A stretch of 64,000 nt of DNA from Fontisphaera persica (GTDB lineage Bacteria > Verrucomicrobiota > Verrucomicrobiia > Limisphaerales > Fontisphaeraceae): contig NZ_CP116615.1 in the NCBI RefSeq assembly GCF_024832785.1, positions 4,340,001 to 4,404,000 of the forward strand. The letters are read 5' to 3'. Below the pieces are notes generated by a model. It made no database searches and was not told the origin of the DNA. It saw only the letters and a program-made list of their open reading frames with translations. Numbering within the stretch: the first letter of the stretch is position 1; each line of letters starts with the position of its first letter. This document shows positions 51,179-59,394 of this stretch, one piece after another. The position numbers and the translations under genes were made by a program.

Positions 51179-53553
51179 ACTGGCTCCTGCTGGGCAACAG
51201 CCTGGCGCTGGCGGCGGCGGTCACGGCCGCCACGTTGCTTGCCGGCCTGCCGGCCGCGCTCGCGTTGAACGGCCTCCGGGGCGCGGCCCGCGCGCTGGTC
51301 CTCGGCGGAGTCATCACCGCCCTGGCTCTCCCCTCTTTCGTGGTGGTGGACGCCTGGCTGGAATGGCTGGGCGCCGGCGGCCGCCTGGCCCACCTGCTGC
51401 CGCCCTGGTGCAAGATTTATTCCCTCCCGGGCGCGGCCTGGGTGCTCTCCCTCATGTTCTGGCCCATCCCCTGCCTGGCCGCCTGGAGCGCGTGGCAGGC
51501 CCTGACCCGTGAACATTACGAGAGCGAGCCTGCCTTGCGGGGATGGCCCCTGTGCCGCTGGCTCTTGTGGCCTGCGGCCGTCCGCCGGCTGGCTTTGGCC
51601 GCCGGGCTGGTGGCCGTGCTGACCTTGAATCACCTGGCCGTGCCCGCCATTCTGCAGGTGCGCGTGCTCCCGGCCGAAATGTGGGTGGCATTCAACACCG
51701 AACTTGACGCCTGGGCGGCCTTGCAACGCGGCCTCCCCTTGATGGCCGCCGCCGCTCTGCTCCTGGGCGCGCTCAGCCGCCAGCGCGAATGGAGCTGGCC
51801 GCGCGCCAGCGGAGCCGCGCCCGCGAAACTTTACCAGCAGCGTCTGGGCCGCCCGGCCTTTTGCGGAACCTTGGGCATTGTGGCCCTCCTGCTGCTTCTC
51901 TCCGTCATCGCCCCGCTGGTGCGACTATGGCCCGCAGGCGGCTGGCAGGAAATCCTGCCCGTTGCCTGGAGTGACCGCAGCGCGCTGCTCCATTCGTGGC
52001 TCAACGCCGCCATCGCCGCCACCGCCGCCACTGCGGCGGGGGTTATCGCGCATCGCGCCCACGCCGGCCGCCCGCTGCCGATGCGCGGGTGGGAATGGGG
52101 GTTATGGCTGCCTTTCTTCGTCCCGGGCGTGTTGTTGGCAGTGGCCTGGATTAAACTGTTGAACCGGCCAGGGCTCGAATTACTCTACCAAAGCCACGCC
52201 ATGATGTGGCTCGCCCTCGCCGTCCGCTATTTCGCCGTGGGCTGGTTTGGCACGCGCCTGGCCCTTGGCGCGATGGACCGCACCTTGTTGGAAGCCGCCC
52301 GCCTGGAAGGCGCGCGCGGCTGGGCGTGGTTTCGCGTGGCCGTCTGGCCTCAGGCAGGCACGCCGCTGGCTGCCGTCTGGTACCTCATCTATTTGCTGAC
52401 GCTGTGGGATGCGGAAACCATTTTGCTCATCCAGCCGCCCGGCGGAGAAACCCTCGCCCTGCGCGTGTTCAACCTCCTGCACTACGGGCATCATGGCCTG
52501 GTGAACACCCTTTGCCTCTGGCTGGTCGCCCTGGCCTTGCTGCCGCTGGCGCTTTGGGGGGCCGCGCATTTTCTGGCTCAGCTTCGCTGGCGGTCTGTCG
52601 CTGCTTTTACGGGGGGCCTGGCCTGCCTCTTCTTGGCCACCGGCTGCGGCCAGCCCGCCGCCGGCCGGCAGGCCCCCTTGAACAGCCGGTTTTTTGAACG
52701 CTCTGAAATCATCGGCGAACGCGGCAGCGGCTACGGACAATTCAGCAAACCCCGCTCCGTTGCCGTGGACCGCGCCGGCAATGTCTATGCCGTGGACATG
52801 ACCGGCCGCGTGCAAAAATTCTCCCCCGCCGGCGCCTTTTTATTGTCCTGGCAAATGCCCGAAACCGACCTGGGCAAGGCCAAAGGCATGGGGGTGGATT
52901 TGGCGGGCAACATCCTCGTAGTTGAGCCGCACTATCAGCGCATCAACCACTTCACGCCCGATGGCCGCCTGGTCCGCCAATGGGGCCAGCGTGGCACCAA
53001 CACCGGCCAGTTCATCCTCCCCCGCGCCATTGCCGTCAATGCCCACGGCGATTATTTCATCCCCGAATACACCGTCGTGGAGCGCGTCCAGGCCTTCGCC
53101 GCCGCGGATGGCCGCCTGCTGGCCGCCTGGGGGCAGCGTGGCACCGGCCCCGGCGAGTTCAACCGCCCCGAAGGCGTGGCCGTGGACCGGCACAACCGCG
53201 TGTACGTCGCCGATTCCTGCAACCACCGCATCCAAATCTTTGACGCCTCCGGCAAATTCTTGCGCCTGCACGGCAAACCCGGCCGCGGCCCGGGCGAGTT
53301 CTCTTATCCGTATGACATCAAAGTGGACGCCGCCGGCTACCAGTATGTGTGCGAGTTCGGCAACAGCCGCATCCAGATTTTGGATGCGCAAGACAAGCCG
53401 GTCGAAATCATCGGCCAGCCCGGCGCGCGCCCGGGCGAGTTCAACAATCCCTGGGCCATTGCGTTGGACGCGGACGGCAACCTCTACGTGGCCGACGGCA
53501 ACAACCACCGCCTGCAAAAACTGGTGCGCCGCAAACCAACCCCGGGAAAATAA
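51175..53553 (+). CDS. ABC permease fused to an NHL-repeat propeller
   Basis: This is a 792-residue protein with two parts. Residues 1 to about 470 are an FbpB-like double permease with some 11-12 membrane segments; the EAA loop is at about 372-393 (EAARLEGARGWAWFRV). Residues about 500-792 form an NHL-type beta-propeller with roughly six repeats, for example GEFNRPEGVAVDRHNRVYVADSCNHRIQIFD, given in fragments. Between them FTGGLACLFLATGC (Cys491) looks like a lipoprotein signal, as if a separate lipoprotein gene had merged with the permease gene. I see no in-frame ATG or GTG between residue 444 and about 526, so internal re-initiation at a normal codon is unlikely. The start overlaps the binding-protein stop (ATGA). 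The fusion is real in this sequence, barring an assembly error. Confidence 0.86.
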   Translation: MNWLLLGNSLALAAAVTAATLLAGLPAALALNGLRGAARALVLGGVITALALPSFVVVDAWLEWLGAGGRLAHLLPPWCKIYSLPGAAWVLSLMFWPIPCLAAWSAWQALTREHYESEPALRGWPLCRWLLWPAAVRRLALAAGLVAVLTLNHLAVPAILQVRVLPAEMWVAFNTELDAWAALQRGLPLMAAAALLLGALSRQREWSWPRASGAAPAKLYQQRLGRPAFCGTLGIVALLLLLSVIAPLVRLWPAGGWQEILPVAWSDRSALLHSWLNAAIAATAATAAGVIAHRAHAGRPLPMRGWEWGLWLPFFVPGVLLAVAWIKLLNRPGLELLYQSHAMMWLALAVRYFAVGWFGTRLALGAMDRTLLEAARLEGARGWAWFRVAVWPQAGTPLAAVWYLIYLLTLWDAETILLIQPPGGETLALRVFNLLHYGHHGLVNTLCLWLVALALLPLALWGAAHFLAQLRWRSVAAFTGGLACLFLATGCGQPAAGRQAPLNSRFFERSEIIGERGSGYGQFSKPRSVAVDRAGNVYAVDMTGRVQKFSPAGAFLLSWQMPETDLGKAKGMGVDLAGNILVVEPHYQRINHFTPDGRLVRQWGQRGTNTGQFILPRAIAVNAHGDYFIPEYTVVERVQAFAAADGRLLAAWGQRGTGPGEFNRPEGVAVDRHNRVYVADSCNHRIQIFDASGKFLRLHGKPGRGPGEFSYPYDIKVDAAGYQYVCEFGNSRIQILDAQDKPVEIIGQPGARPGEFNNPWAIALDADGNLYVADGNNHRLQKLVRRKPTPGK

Positions 53554-53573
53554 TAACCCCCCGCTTCCGGCGC

Positions 53574-54797
53574 CTACGGACCTCGGCGGGTCTCCCGGCT
53601 CCTGGTGTAATCCTCGTAGAGCTGGTCACCCAGCAACGTGCGCAGCGCCGCCTCCCGCTGCTCGCGCATCGTCTGCAGGGCCGCCGTGCGGGCATCGGGC
53701 GTCAAATCGGGATTGTTGCGAATGGCAGCCTCCTCCTCAGCCGCGGCCTTTTGAATTTCGTACAAGGGCAGGGTGGCCTCGGGCGGCACCCCCAATTCCT
53801 CCGCCAGCAGCCGCGTCTGCCGAAACACCGGGTCTTGGTTCAGCCGGTATTCCTGGAAACGCTCACGCCCCAGTTGCCGCTGCAATTCAGCCTCGGTTTG
53901 CTTTTCCAACTGCCGGCGCTGAGCTTCATAGGCCTCCGGCGAAGTCACCGTGGCCCACATCAACTGGCGCTCAGCCCGGTCCAATATCCGAAAAATGGTC
54001 CGGAACTCGTCCGGCGAGGCATCGAATCCCTGCAACACCGCCCGCGCCCGGTCCGCCAGCGGCGAATTGCGCAACAGGAATTCCTCCAACTGTTCCGCCG
54101 TCAACAAATGCTCCAGCCGCTCCCGATATTCCCGCTGCAGGTGGGCGCTCACCATCGGGTCCGGCGGACGGCCCAGCTCGGCCTGCTGCCGCACATGCTC
54201 CGCCAGCCGGCGTTGCAGGGTGTCCCACGCATCGTAAATGGCGCTGATGGTGGCGGCCGGCAACTGGCTCAGCACCGGCCCGCTGAACTTCGGCCCGGCG
54301 GCCTTGCGCTCCGGCAGCGAAGCCCGCTCCTGCGCCTCCCAGTCGGGGCCAAGCAGCGCCCGCAGCAACTGGCGCCGCTCCCGCTCCAGCAATTCCAGGG
54401 CGGAAGCCGCCCGGCTCATGACCTCCAGGTCCGGCTCCAGCCGCCACCATTGGTCTTGCTCCGTGGTCACCAGCGCCGCCCGTTTGCGGGCGTAATGTTG
54501 ATTCACATCCGCCACAATGATGTCCCGAATGGTCGTCTCCGGGCAGCCTATGGCGCGCAGGTTGGCCACGTACTGGAAATAATCCTCCGACTCCACCTGC
54601 CGCCAATGAAAGGTGTTGGTTTGAATGAAAATATTGGTGGTCACCACCCGCGCGGGCACCACCACGGGGCGGCTTTCCCTCGCCACCGCCGACGGCAAGG
54701 CGGGTGGGGGCGCGGGTCGGCGCGTTTCACGCCACCACAGCCCCAGCAGCAACACATTCAGGGCCAACGAAAGCCCCAACCATGACCGGGACCGCAT
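53574..54797 (-). CDS. membrane-anchored coiled-coil protein, unknown function
   Basis: This is a 407-residue protein of unknown function with an N-terminal signal-anchor (WLGLSLALNVLLLGLWW) and no lipobox. The remainder is strongly helical, rich in Arg, Glu, Gln and Leu, with likely coiled coils (e.g. ERLEHLLTAEQLEEFLL, RRQLEKQTEAELQRQLGRERFQEYRL). A motif near residue 60-90, FHWRQVESEDYFQYVANLRAIGCPETTIRDII, is reminiscent of a conserved segment in many Verrucomicrobiota proteins of unknown role. I do not recognise a domain. The ATG at 54795-54797 is used. It diverges from the methyltransferase gene across 86 bp and converges with the permease fusion. Confidence 0.65.
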   Translation of the reverse strand: MRSRSWLGLSLALNVLLLGLWWRETRRPAPPPALPSAVARESRPVVVPARVVTTNIFIQTNTFHWRQVESEDYFQYVANLRAIGCPETTIRDIIVADVNQHYARKRAALVTTEQDQWWRLEPDLEVMSRAASALELLERERRQLLRALLGPDWEAQERASLPERKAAGPKFSGPVLSQLPAATISAIYDAWDTLQRRLAEHVRQQAELGRPPDPMVSAHLQREYRERLEHLLTAEQLEEFLLRNSPLADRARAVLQGFDASPDEFRTIFRILDRAERQLMWATVTSPEAYEAQRRQLEKQTEAELQRQLGRERFQEYRLNQDPVFRQTRLLAEELGVPPEATLPLYEIQKAAAEEEAAIRNNPDLTPDARTAALQTMREQREAALRTLLGDQLYEDYTRSRETRRGP

Positions 54798-54883
54798 ACC
54801 ACCCCTAATTTGCGCTCGACGAACGGCGCAGGCAACGGCTAATTGTAACCTCCGTCAAAACAAATGCGTCCTAAATCATAACT

Positions 54884-55501
54884 ATGCAGCCATACTCGAA
54901 GTTATCGCGTCGTTCCGCCCTCCTGGCCTGCGCGCTGGTCGTGGCGGTTTCCCTCCCCACCGTGTTTGCCGCCGACACCCCGGCGCCCAAACGCCAGCCG
55001 GACGTCGTCTTTGTCCCCACCCCTCAGGAGGTCGTGGACAAGATGCTCGAACTGGCCGAGGTCAAAAAAGGCGACATCGTTTATGACTTGGGGTGCGGCG
55101 ACGGGCGCATCGTCGTCACCGCCGCCAAAAAGTTTGGCGTCAAGGCCTACGGTTTCGACATCAACCCCGAGCGGGTCAAGGAATCCCTCGAAAACGTCAA
55201 ATCCAACAAGGTCGAGCATCTGGTCACCATCAAGGAAGCCGACATCTTCGAGCTCGACCTCAGCGAGGCCACCGTGGTGACCCTCTACCTGTTGCCGGAC
55301 TTGAACGTCAAACTCATGCCCCAGTTGCGCAAGCTCAAACCCGGCTCCCGCATCGTCTCCCATGACTTCGACATGCGCGGCGCCAAGCCGTTGAAGGTCG
55401 AGAAAGTTGTCGTTAAACGCCAGGACGGCGACAATTCTTATGTGCACGAAGGTGAGCACACCGTCTATCTCTGGAAGGTGCCCTGGGAAGAAGAGAAATA
55501 G
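54884..55501 (+). CDS. exported class I SAM-dependent methyltransferase
   Basis: This is a 205-residue class I methyltransferase preceded by a signal peptide (residues 1-30: RRSALLACALVVAVSLPTVFAA). Motif I is YDLGCGDGR (67-75), followed by FDINPERVKESLENV, the acidic ribose-binding region, and EADIFELDL, motif II-like. The enzyme would act outside the cytoplasm, where SAM is normally absent, so the true location or cofactor is a puzzle. The target is not known. Such exported Rossmann methyltransferases are recurrent in this lineage but uncharacterised (to my knowledge). PL11 lyase starts five bases downstream, so the two genes are probably co-transcribed. Confidence 0.85.
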   Translation: MQPYSKLSRRSALLACALVVAVSLPTVFAADTPAPKRQPDVVFVPTPQEVVDKMLELAEVKKGDIVYDLGCGDGRIVVTAAKKFGVKAYGFDINPERVKESLENVKSNKVEHLVTIKEADIFELDLSEATVVTLYLLPDLNVKLMPQLRKLKPGSRIVSHDFDMRGAKPLKVEKVVVKRQDGDNSYVHEGEHTVYLWKVPWEEEK

Positions 55502-55505
55502 AACC

Positions 55506-57317
55506 ATGCCTCCCACCGGCAGCGCACTCCGGCCTTGGGCCGGAGTGCTTTTGTTTTGGGCCGCAGTATCCAGCGCACTGGCAGCCCCCCTCGAAAACCT
55601 CGGCCGGGGAACCGTCGCCCTGCAAACCGCCCCCGGTCGCGTGTACATCGGCTGGCGCCTGCTGGCCGGTGACCCCCCCGATATTGCCTTTAATCTCTAC
55701 CGCTCCCTCAACGGTGGCGCCCCCGTCCGCCTGAATCCACAGCCCCTCCGCCGCACCACCGATTTCGTGGATGAAACGGCCCCCACCAACGGCCTGGCCG
55801 CTTACTTCGTCCGCCCCATACTCAAAGGGGTGGAACAACCCATGGGACGCTCCTTCGAGTTGAACCTGGCCCTCGGGCCGCGCCCCTACCTGGCCATCCC
55901 ACTTCAAACCCCGCCCGGGTATCAACCCAACGATGCCGCCCCGGGTGATTTGGATGGCGACGGCGAATACGAAATCGTGCTGCATCAGGCCGGCCGAGGG
56001 CGCGACAACTCCCAACGCGGCCAGACCGACCCCCCCATCCTCGAGGCCTACAAGCTGGATGGTACCCGCCTCTGGCGCATCCACCTCGGCCGCAACATCC
56101 GGGAAGGCGCTCATTATACCCAATTCCTCGTCTTTGATTTCGATGGCGACGGCCGCGCCGAGGTGGTCTGCAAAACCGCCGACGGCACCGTGGACGGCGC
56201 TGGCCAGGTCATCGGCGACGCCCAGGCCGACCACCGCTCCCCCGACGGCTACGTGCTGACCGGCCCGGAATTCCTCACCGTCTTTGACGGCCGCACCGGC
56301 CGCGCGCTGGTCACCACCAATTACCTGCCCCCGCGGGGCGAGGTGGCCGCCTGGGGCGACAACTACGGCAACCGCGTGGACCGCTTCCTCGCCGCCGTGG
56401 CCTGCCTGGACGGCCAGCGCCCCAGCTTCGTCCTCTGCCGCGGTTATTACACCCGCACCGTCCTCGTCGCCTGGGACTGGCGGGACGGCCGCCTCACCCG
56501 GCGCTGGACCTTCGACAGCCACGACGGCCCCCCGGCCCTGCGCGAGTACGCCGGCCAGGGCAATCACAACCTCTCCGTGGCCGACGTGGACGGCGACGGC
56601 CGCGACGAAATCATCTACGGCGCCTGCACCATGGATGACGATGGGCGCGGCCTCTACACCACCGGCCTGGGCCACGGCGATGCCCTCCACGTCAGCGATT
56701 TGGACCCCACCCGCCCCGGCCTGGAAGTCTTCGGCATCCACGAAAAAGCCCGGCATCCCCACGGCGTTTCCTTCCGGGACGCCCGCACCGGAAAAATCCT
56801 CTGGAGTAAAAGCTCCCCCGATGTGGGGCGTGGTCTGGCGATTGACATTGACCCCCGCCATCCCGGCGCCGAATGCTGGGCCGCCGGCGCGGGCCTGAGC
56901 GGCTTGTGGAATGCCCGCGGCGAATTGATTTCTGAACGCCGCCCGCGCTCCTGCAACTTCGCCGTCTGGTGGGATGCCGACCCCCTGCGTGAATTGCTGG
57001 ACCGCAACGTCATCACCAAGTGGAACTGGGAGACCGCCACAGAATCCACCCTGCTCACAGCCGAAGGCTGCGTCTCGAACAACGGCACCAAGGCCACCCC
57101 CTGCCTGAGTGCGGATTTGCTGGGCGACTGGCGCGAGGAAGTCCTCTGGCGCACTCCCGACGGCCGCGAATTGCGGCTCTATGTCTCCACCATTCCCGCA
57201 ACTTTCCGCCTGCCCACCCTCATGCAGGACCGGCAATATCGCCTGGCGGTGGCCTGGCAAAACGTGGGCTACAATCAACCCCCTCACCCCAGTTTCTGGC
57301 TCAAGCCGCCGGAGTAG
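55506..57317 (+). CDS. PL11 rhamnogalacturonan lyase
   Basis: This is a 603-residue exported pectin-degrading lyase of family PL11 (YesW/YesX type), which cleaves the rhamnogalacturonan I backbone. A signal peptide (LLFWAAVSSALAA) is followed by LENLGRGTVALQT and the eight-bladed propeller with calcium-binding turns DLDGDGEYEIVLH, DFDGDGRAEVVCK and DVDGDGRDEIIYG. Later blocks such as TKWNWETATE and CLSADLLGDWREEVLWRT are typical of the family. Length matches the family (~600). I chose the ATG at 55506, which opens the signal; the longer frame lies inside the methyltransferase gene. It fits with the SDR-uxuA pair further downstream, which would consume galacturonate derivatives. Confidence 0.92.
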   Translation: MPPTGSALRPWAGVLLFWAAVSSALAAPLENLGRGTVALQTAPGRVYIGWRLLAGDPPDIAFNLYRSLNGGAPVRLNPQPLRRTTDFVDETAPTNGLAAYFVRPILKGVEQPMGRSFELNLALGPRPYLAIPLQTPPGYQPNDAAPGDLDGDGEYEIVLHQAGRGRDNSQRGQTDPPILEAYKLDGTRLWRIHLGRNIREGAHYTQFLVFDFDGDGRAEVVCKTADGTVDGAGQVIGDAQADHRSPDGYVLTGPEFLTVFDGRTGRALVTTNYLPPRGEVAAWGDNYGNRVDRFLAAVACLDGQRPSFVLCRGYYTRTVLVAWDWRDGRLTRRWTFDSHDGPPALREYAGQGNHNLSVADVDGDGRDEIIYGACTMDDDGRGLYTTGLGHGDALHVSDLDPTRPGLEVFGIHEKARHPHGVSFRDARTGKILWSKSSPDVGRGLAIDIDPRHPGAECWAAGAGLSGLWNARGELISERRPRSCNFAVWWDADPLRELLDRNVITKWNWETATESTLLTAEGCVSNNGTKATPCLSADLLGDWREEVLWRTPDGRELRLYVSTIPATFRLPTLMQDRQYRLAVAWQNVGYNQPPHPSFWLKPPE

Positions 57318-57370
57318 GGCGGGGCAGAGCGACCGGCGGAAAAGAAGGACTTCGCTGCGGGAAAAAAGGT

Positions 57371-57838
57371 TCAGCCCGCCGCTTTTTCCTGCGCCGCCAG
57401 GGCCTGCTGGAAAGTTTCCCAGAACCAGGCCGGCGGACGGATGGGCCGGCCCTGCGCATCGGTGAAGCCGTGAATGGTATAGCCCCGCGCCACCGGTTTG
57501 CCAGTCTCGCCATGCTGGATTTCCACCGAGCACCGCAACCGGGCGCGGCCCTCCGGAGCCGCCCACACCGTGAGCTGCAAAGGGTCGTCATACCGCGCCC
57601 GCCCCAGGTATTCCACATGCGCCTCCACCAGGGGCAGCAGGACGCCGCGTTTCTCCATCTCGGCATACGGCAGTCCCAGGCTCCGCAGCAGCTCCGTGCG
57701 GGCGCACTCAAACCACTCCAGCACCCGGGAGTTGTAATAGGTCCCCATCTGGTCCGTTTCACTGTAACGGACGCGCAGGCTCAGGGTGTGCCGGTAACCG
57801 GCCGCAGCAGACGGTCCGGCGGGACGCAGTTCACTCAT
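57371..57838 (-). CDS. 4-hydroxybenzoyl-CoA thioesterase family protein
   Basis: This is a 155-residue hot-dog-fold acyl-CoA thioesterase of the YbgC/4HBT type, possibly also tied to Tol-Pal. Seen: LRVRYSETDQMGTYYNSRVLEWFECARTELLRSLG (in pieces), with the catalytic Asp29 in the ETDQMG block, then HVEYLGRARYDDPLQLTVW. It is cytoplasmic. The substrate acyl chain is not known. The ATG at 57838 is natural. It is transcribed opposite to the Tat oxidoreductase gene that starts at 58003, across 164 bp. Confidence 0.92.
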   Translation of the reverse strand: MSELRPAGPSAAAGYRHTLSLRVRYSETDQMGTYYNSRVLEWFECARTELLRSLGLPYAEMEKRGVLLPLVEAHVEYLGRARYDDPLQLTVWAAPEGRARLRCSVEIQHGETGKPVARGYTIHGFTDAQGRPIRPPAWFWETFQQALAAQEKAAG

Positions 57839-58002
57839 GAGCCGGAATGTTGACCCACCCCGGCCCGCTTGGCAATTTGAAGATGCGCGCCAGCGAAACC
57901 GTCCAATTCCTGATGCACTGCCTTGAGCGCAGCCGCAAAACCATCATAAAAAAGGCTGGCTTTTTGCCTGCCAATGGTGGAAATAAACTGTCACACACAC
58001 TT

Positions 58003-59328
58003 ATGAAAAAGACCAATACACAGCAAACCGAAGTCACACGTCGTAACTTTTTGAAGGGCGCCACCGTCGTCGCGGGCGCGGCGGCTGTGGGTTTCCCCTC
58101 CATTCTCCATGCCCAGGCCAACATTACCCTCAATGCCGCCATCATCGGCCTGGGCGGGCGCGGTTCCGGCGCCGGCAATAACTTCCTCAACGCCGCGCAG
58201 GCCGCCGGCGTCCAGGCCAAAATCGTTGCCACGGCCGATATTTTCCCCGGCAAAGCCCGTGATTTGCAGGACAAATGGGGGGTGCCGGAAAACCAGCGCT
58301 TCAGCGGCTTCGACAGCTATGTCAAGGCCATGTCCGTCCCGGGCGTGAATTACGTCATCCTCGCGGAGCCGCCCGGATTCCGCCCTATTCACTTCAAGAC
58401 CGCCATCGAAATGGGCAAACACGTCTTCACGGAAAAACCGGTGGCCACCGATGCCCCTGGCTGCCGCATCATGTATGCCGCCTACGAAATGGCCAAACAA
58501 AAGGGCTTGAAAGTGGCCGCCGGCACGCAGCGCCGCCACCAGGCCGGTTACATTGAAACCATCAAGCGCCTCCAGGACGGCGCCATCGGCGACATCGTCA
58601 CCCTGCGCGCCTACTGGGTCAACGGCGGGCCTATCTGGCATCGCGGCGTCAAAGCCGGCGTCAGCCCGCTGGAAGTGCAGATTAACAACTGGTACCACTA
58701 CATCTGGCTCTCCGGCGACCATATTTGCGAACAACACGTCCACAACCTCGACGTTTGCAACTGGATTATGAACAGCCACCCCGTCCGCTGCTGGGGCATG
58801 GGCGCCCGCCAGCAACTGGGCGACAAGGCCGGCGAAATCTGGGACAACTTTGCCGTGGAATACGAGTACGCCAACGGCACCCGCATGTACAGCTACTGCG
58901 GCCAGATTAAACGCGCCTGGGCCTCCGTCAGCGAGGCCGTGCATGGCACCCTCGGCACCTCCAATCCCAGCGGCAGCATCTCCACCAAGGACGGCCAGCG
59001 CTGGCGCAGCAGCCTCCGCCTGCAGAGCAACGACCCCTACACCCAGGAGCACATTGACCTCATCAACGCCATCGTCAAAGGCACCGAGTTGAACGAGGCC
59101 AAGAACGTCACCGACAGCACCCTCACCGCCATCATGGGCCGCGAGGCTGCCTACAGCGGCGGCGAGGTCAAGTGGGACGACATCCTCAACAATGAGTTCA
59201 AATACGGGCCGGACGCGCTCTACACCGATGTCTCCAAGATGCAATGGGGCGAATTCCGCACCTTGAAACCCCCCATGCCCAGCCAGCACAACATCCTGGC
59301 CAAGCCCGCGCAAGTTAGCGTGGCTTGA
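58003..59328 (+). CDS. Tat-exported Gfo/Idh/MocA oxidoreductase 2
   Basis: This is a 441-residue exported NAD(P)-dependent sugar oxidoreductase with a Tat signal (TRRNFLKGATVVAGAAAVGF). The Rossmann motif is NAAIIGLGGRGSGAGNNF and the catalytic-lysine motif is HVFTEKPVATDAPGC. The latter half contains the conserved-looking GDHICEQHVHNLDVCNW. Substrate is unknown. It is only loosely similar to the first Tat oxidoreductase (29785-31206), so they are separate paralogues. I take the ATG at 58003, which opens MKKTNTQQTEVTRRNF; the frame upstream lies in the spacer. A strong terminator follows 24 bases after the stop. Confidence 0.9.
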   Translation: MKKTNTQQTEVTRRNFLKGATVVAGAAAVGFPSILHAQANITLNAAIIGLGGRGSGAGNNFLNAAQAAGVQAKIVATADIFPGKARDLQDKWGVPENQRFSGFDSYVKAMSVPGVNYVILAEPPGFRPIHFKTAIEMGKHVFTEKPVATDAPGCRIMYAAYEMAKQKGLKVAAGTQRRHQAGYIETIKRLQDGAIGDIVTLRAYWVNGGPIWHRGVKAGVSPLEVQINNWYHYIWLSGDHICEQHVHNLDVCNWIMNSHPVRCWGMGARQQLGDKAGEIWDNFAVEYEYANGTRMYSYCGQIKRAWASVSEAVHGTLGTSNPSGSISTKDGQRWRSSLRLQSNDPYTQEHIDLINAIVKGTELNEAKNVTDSTLTAIMGREAAYSGGEVKWDDILNNEFKYGPDALYTDVSKMQWGEFRTLKPPMPSQHNILAKPAQVSVA

Positions 59329-59352
59329 TACGGGTCACCATCAAGCCCTTCG

Positions 59353-59383
59353 ACGGGTGGAGCACTCGCTCCACCCGTTTTTT
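59353..59383 (+). terminator. rho-independent terminator of Tat oxidoreductase 2
   Basis: An 11-bp perfect stem, ACGGGTGGAGC at 59353-59363 and GCTCCACCCGT at 59368-59378, with a 4-base loop ACTC is followed at once by a T-run (59378-59383). It lies 24 bases after the stop codon and 11 bases before the end of the convergent GH39-like gene. Confidence 0.92.
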
Positions 59384-59394
59384 ATTCCCACCCA

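Noticed and set aside
55413-57566. A roughly 700-codon reverse frame opposite the PL11 lyase
   Set aside because: Same artefact: it mirrors the lyase and spans parts of other genes without any recognisable domain or start signal.
57961-57990. Promoter before Tat oxidoreductase 2
   Set aside because: TTGCCT and TAAACT are only 14 bases apart, too close for a normal spacer; no better pair was found.
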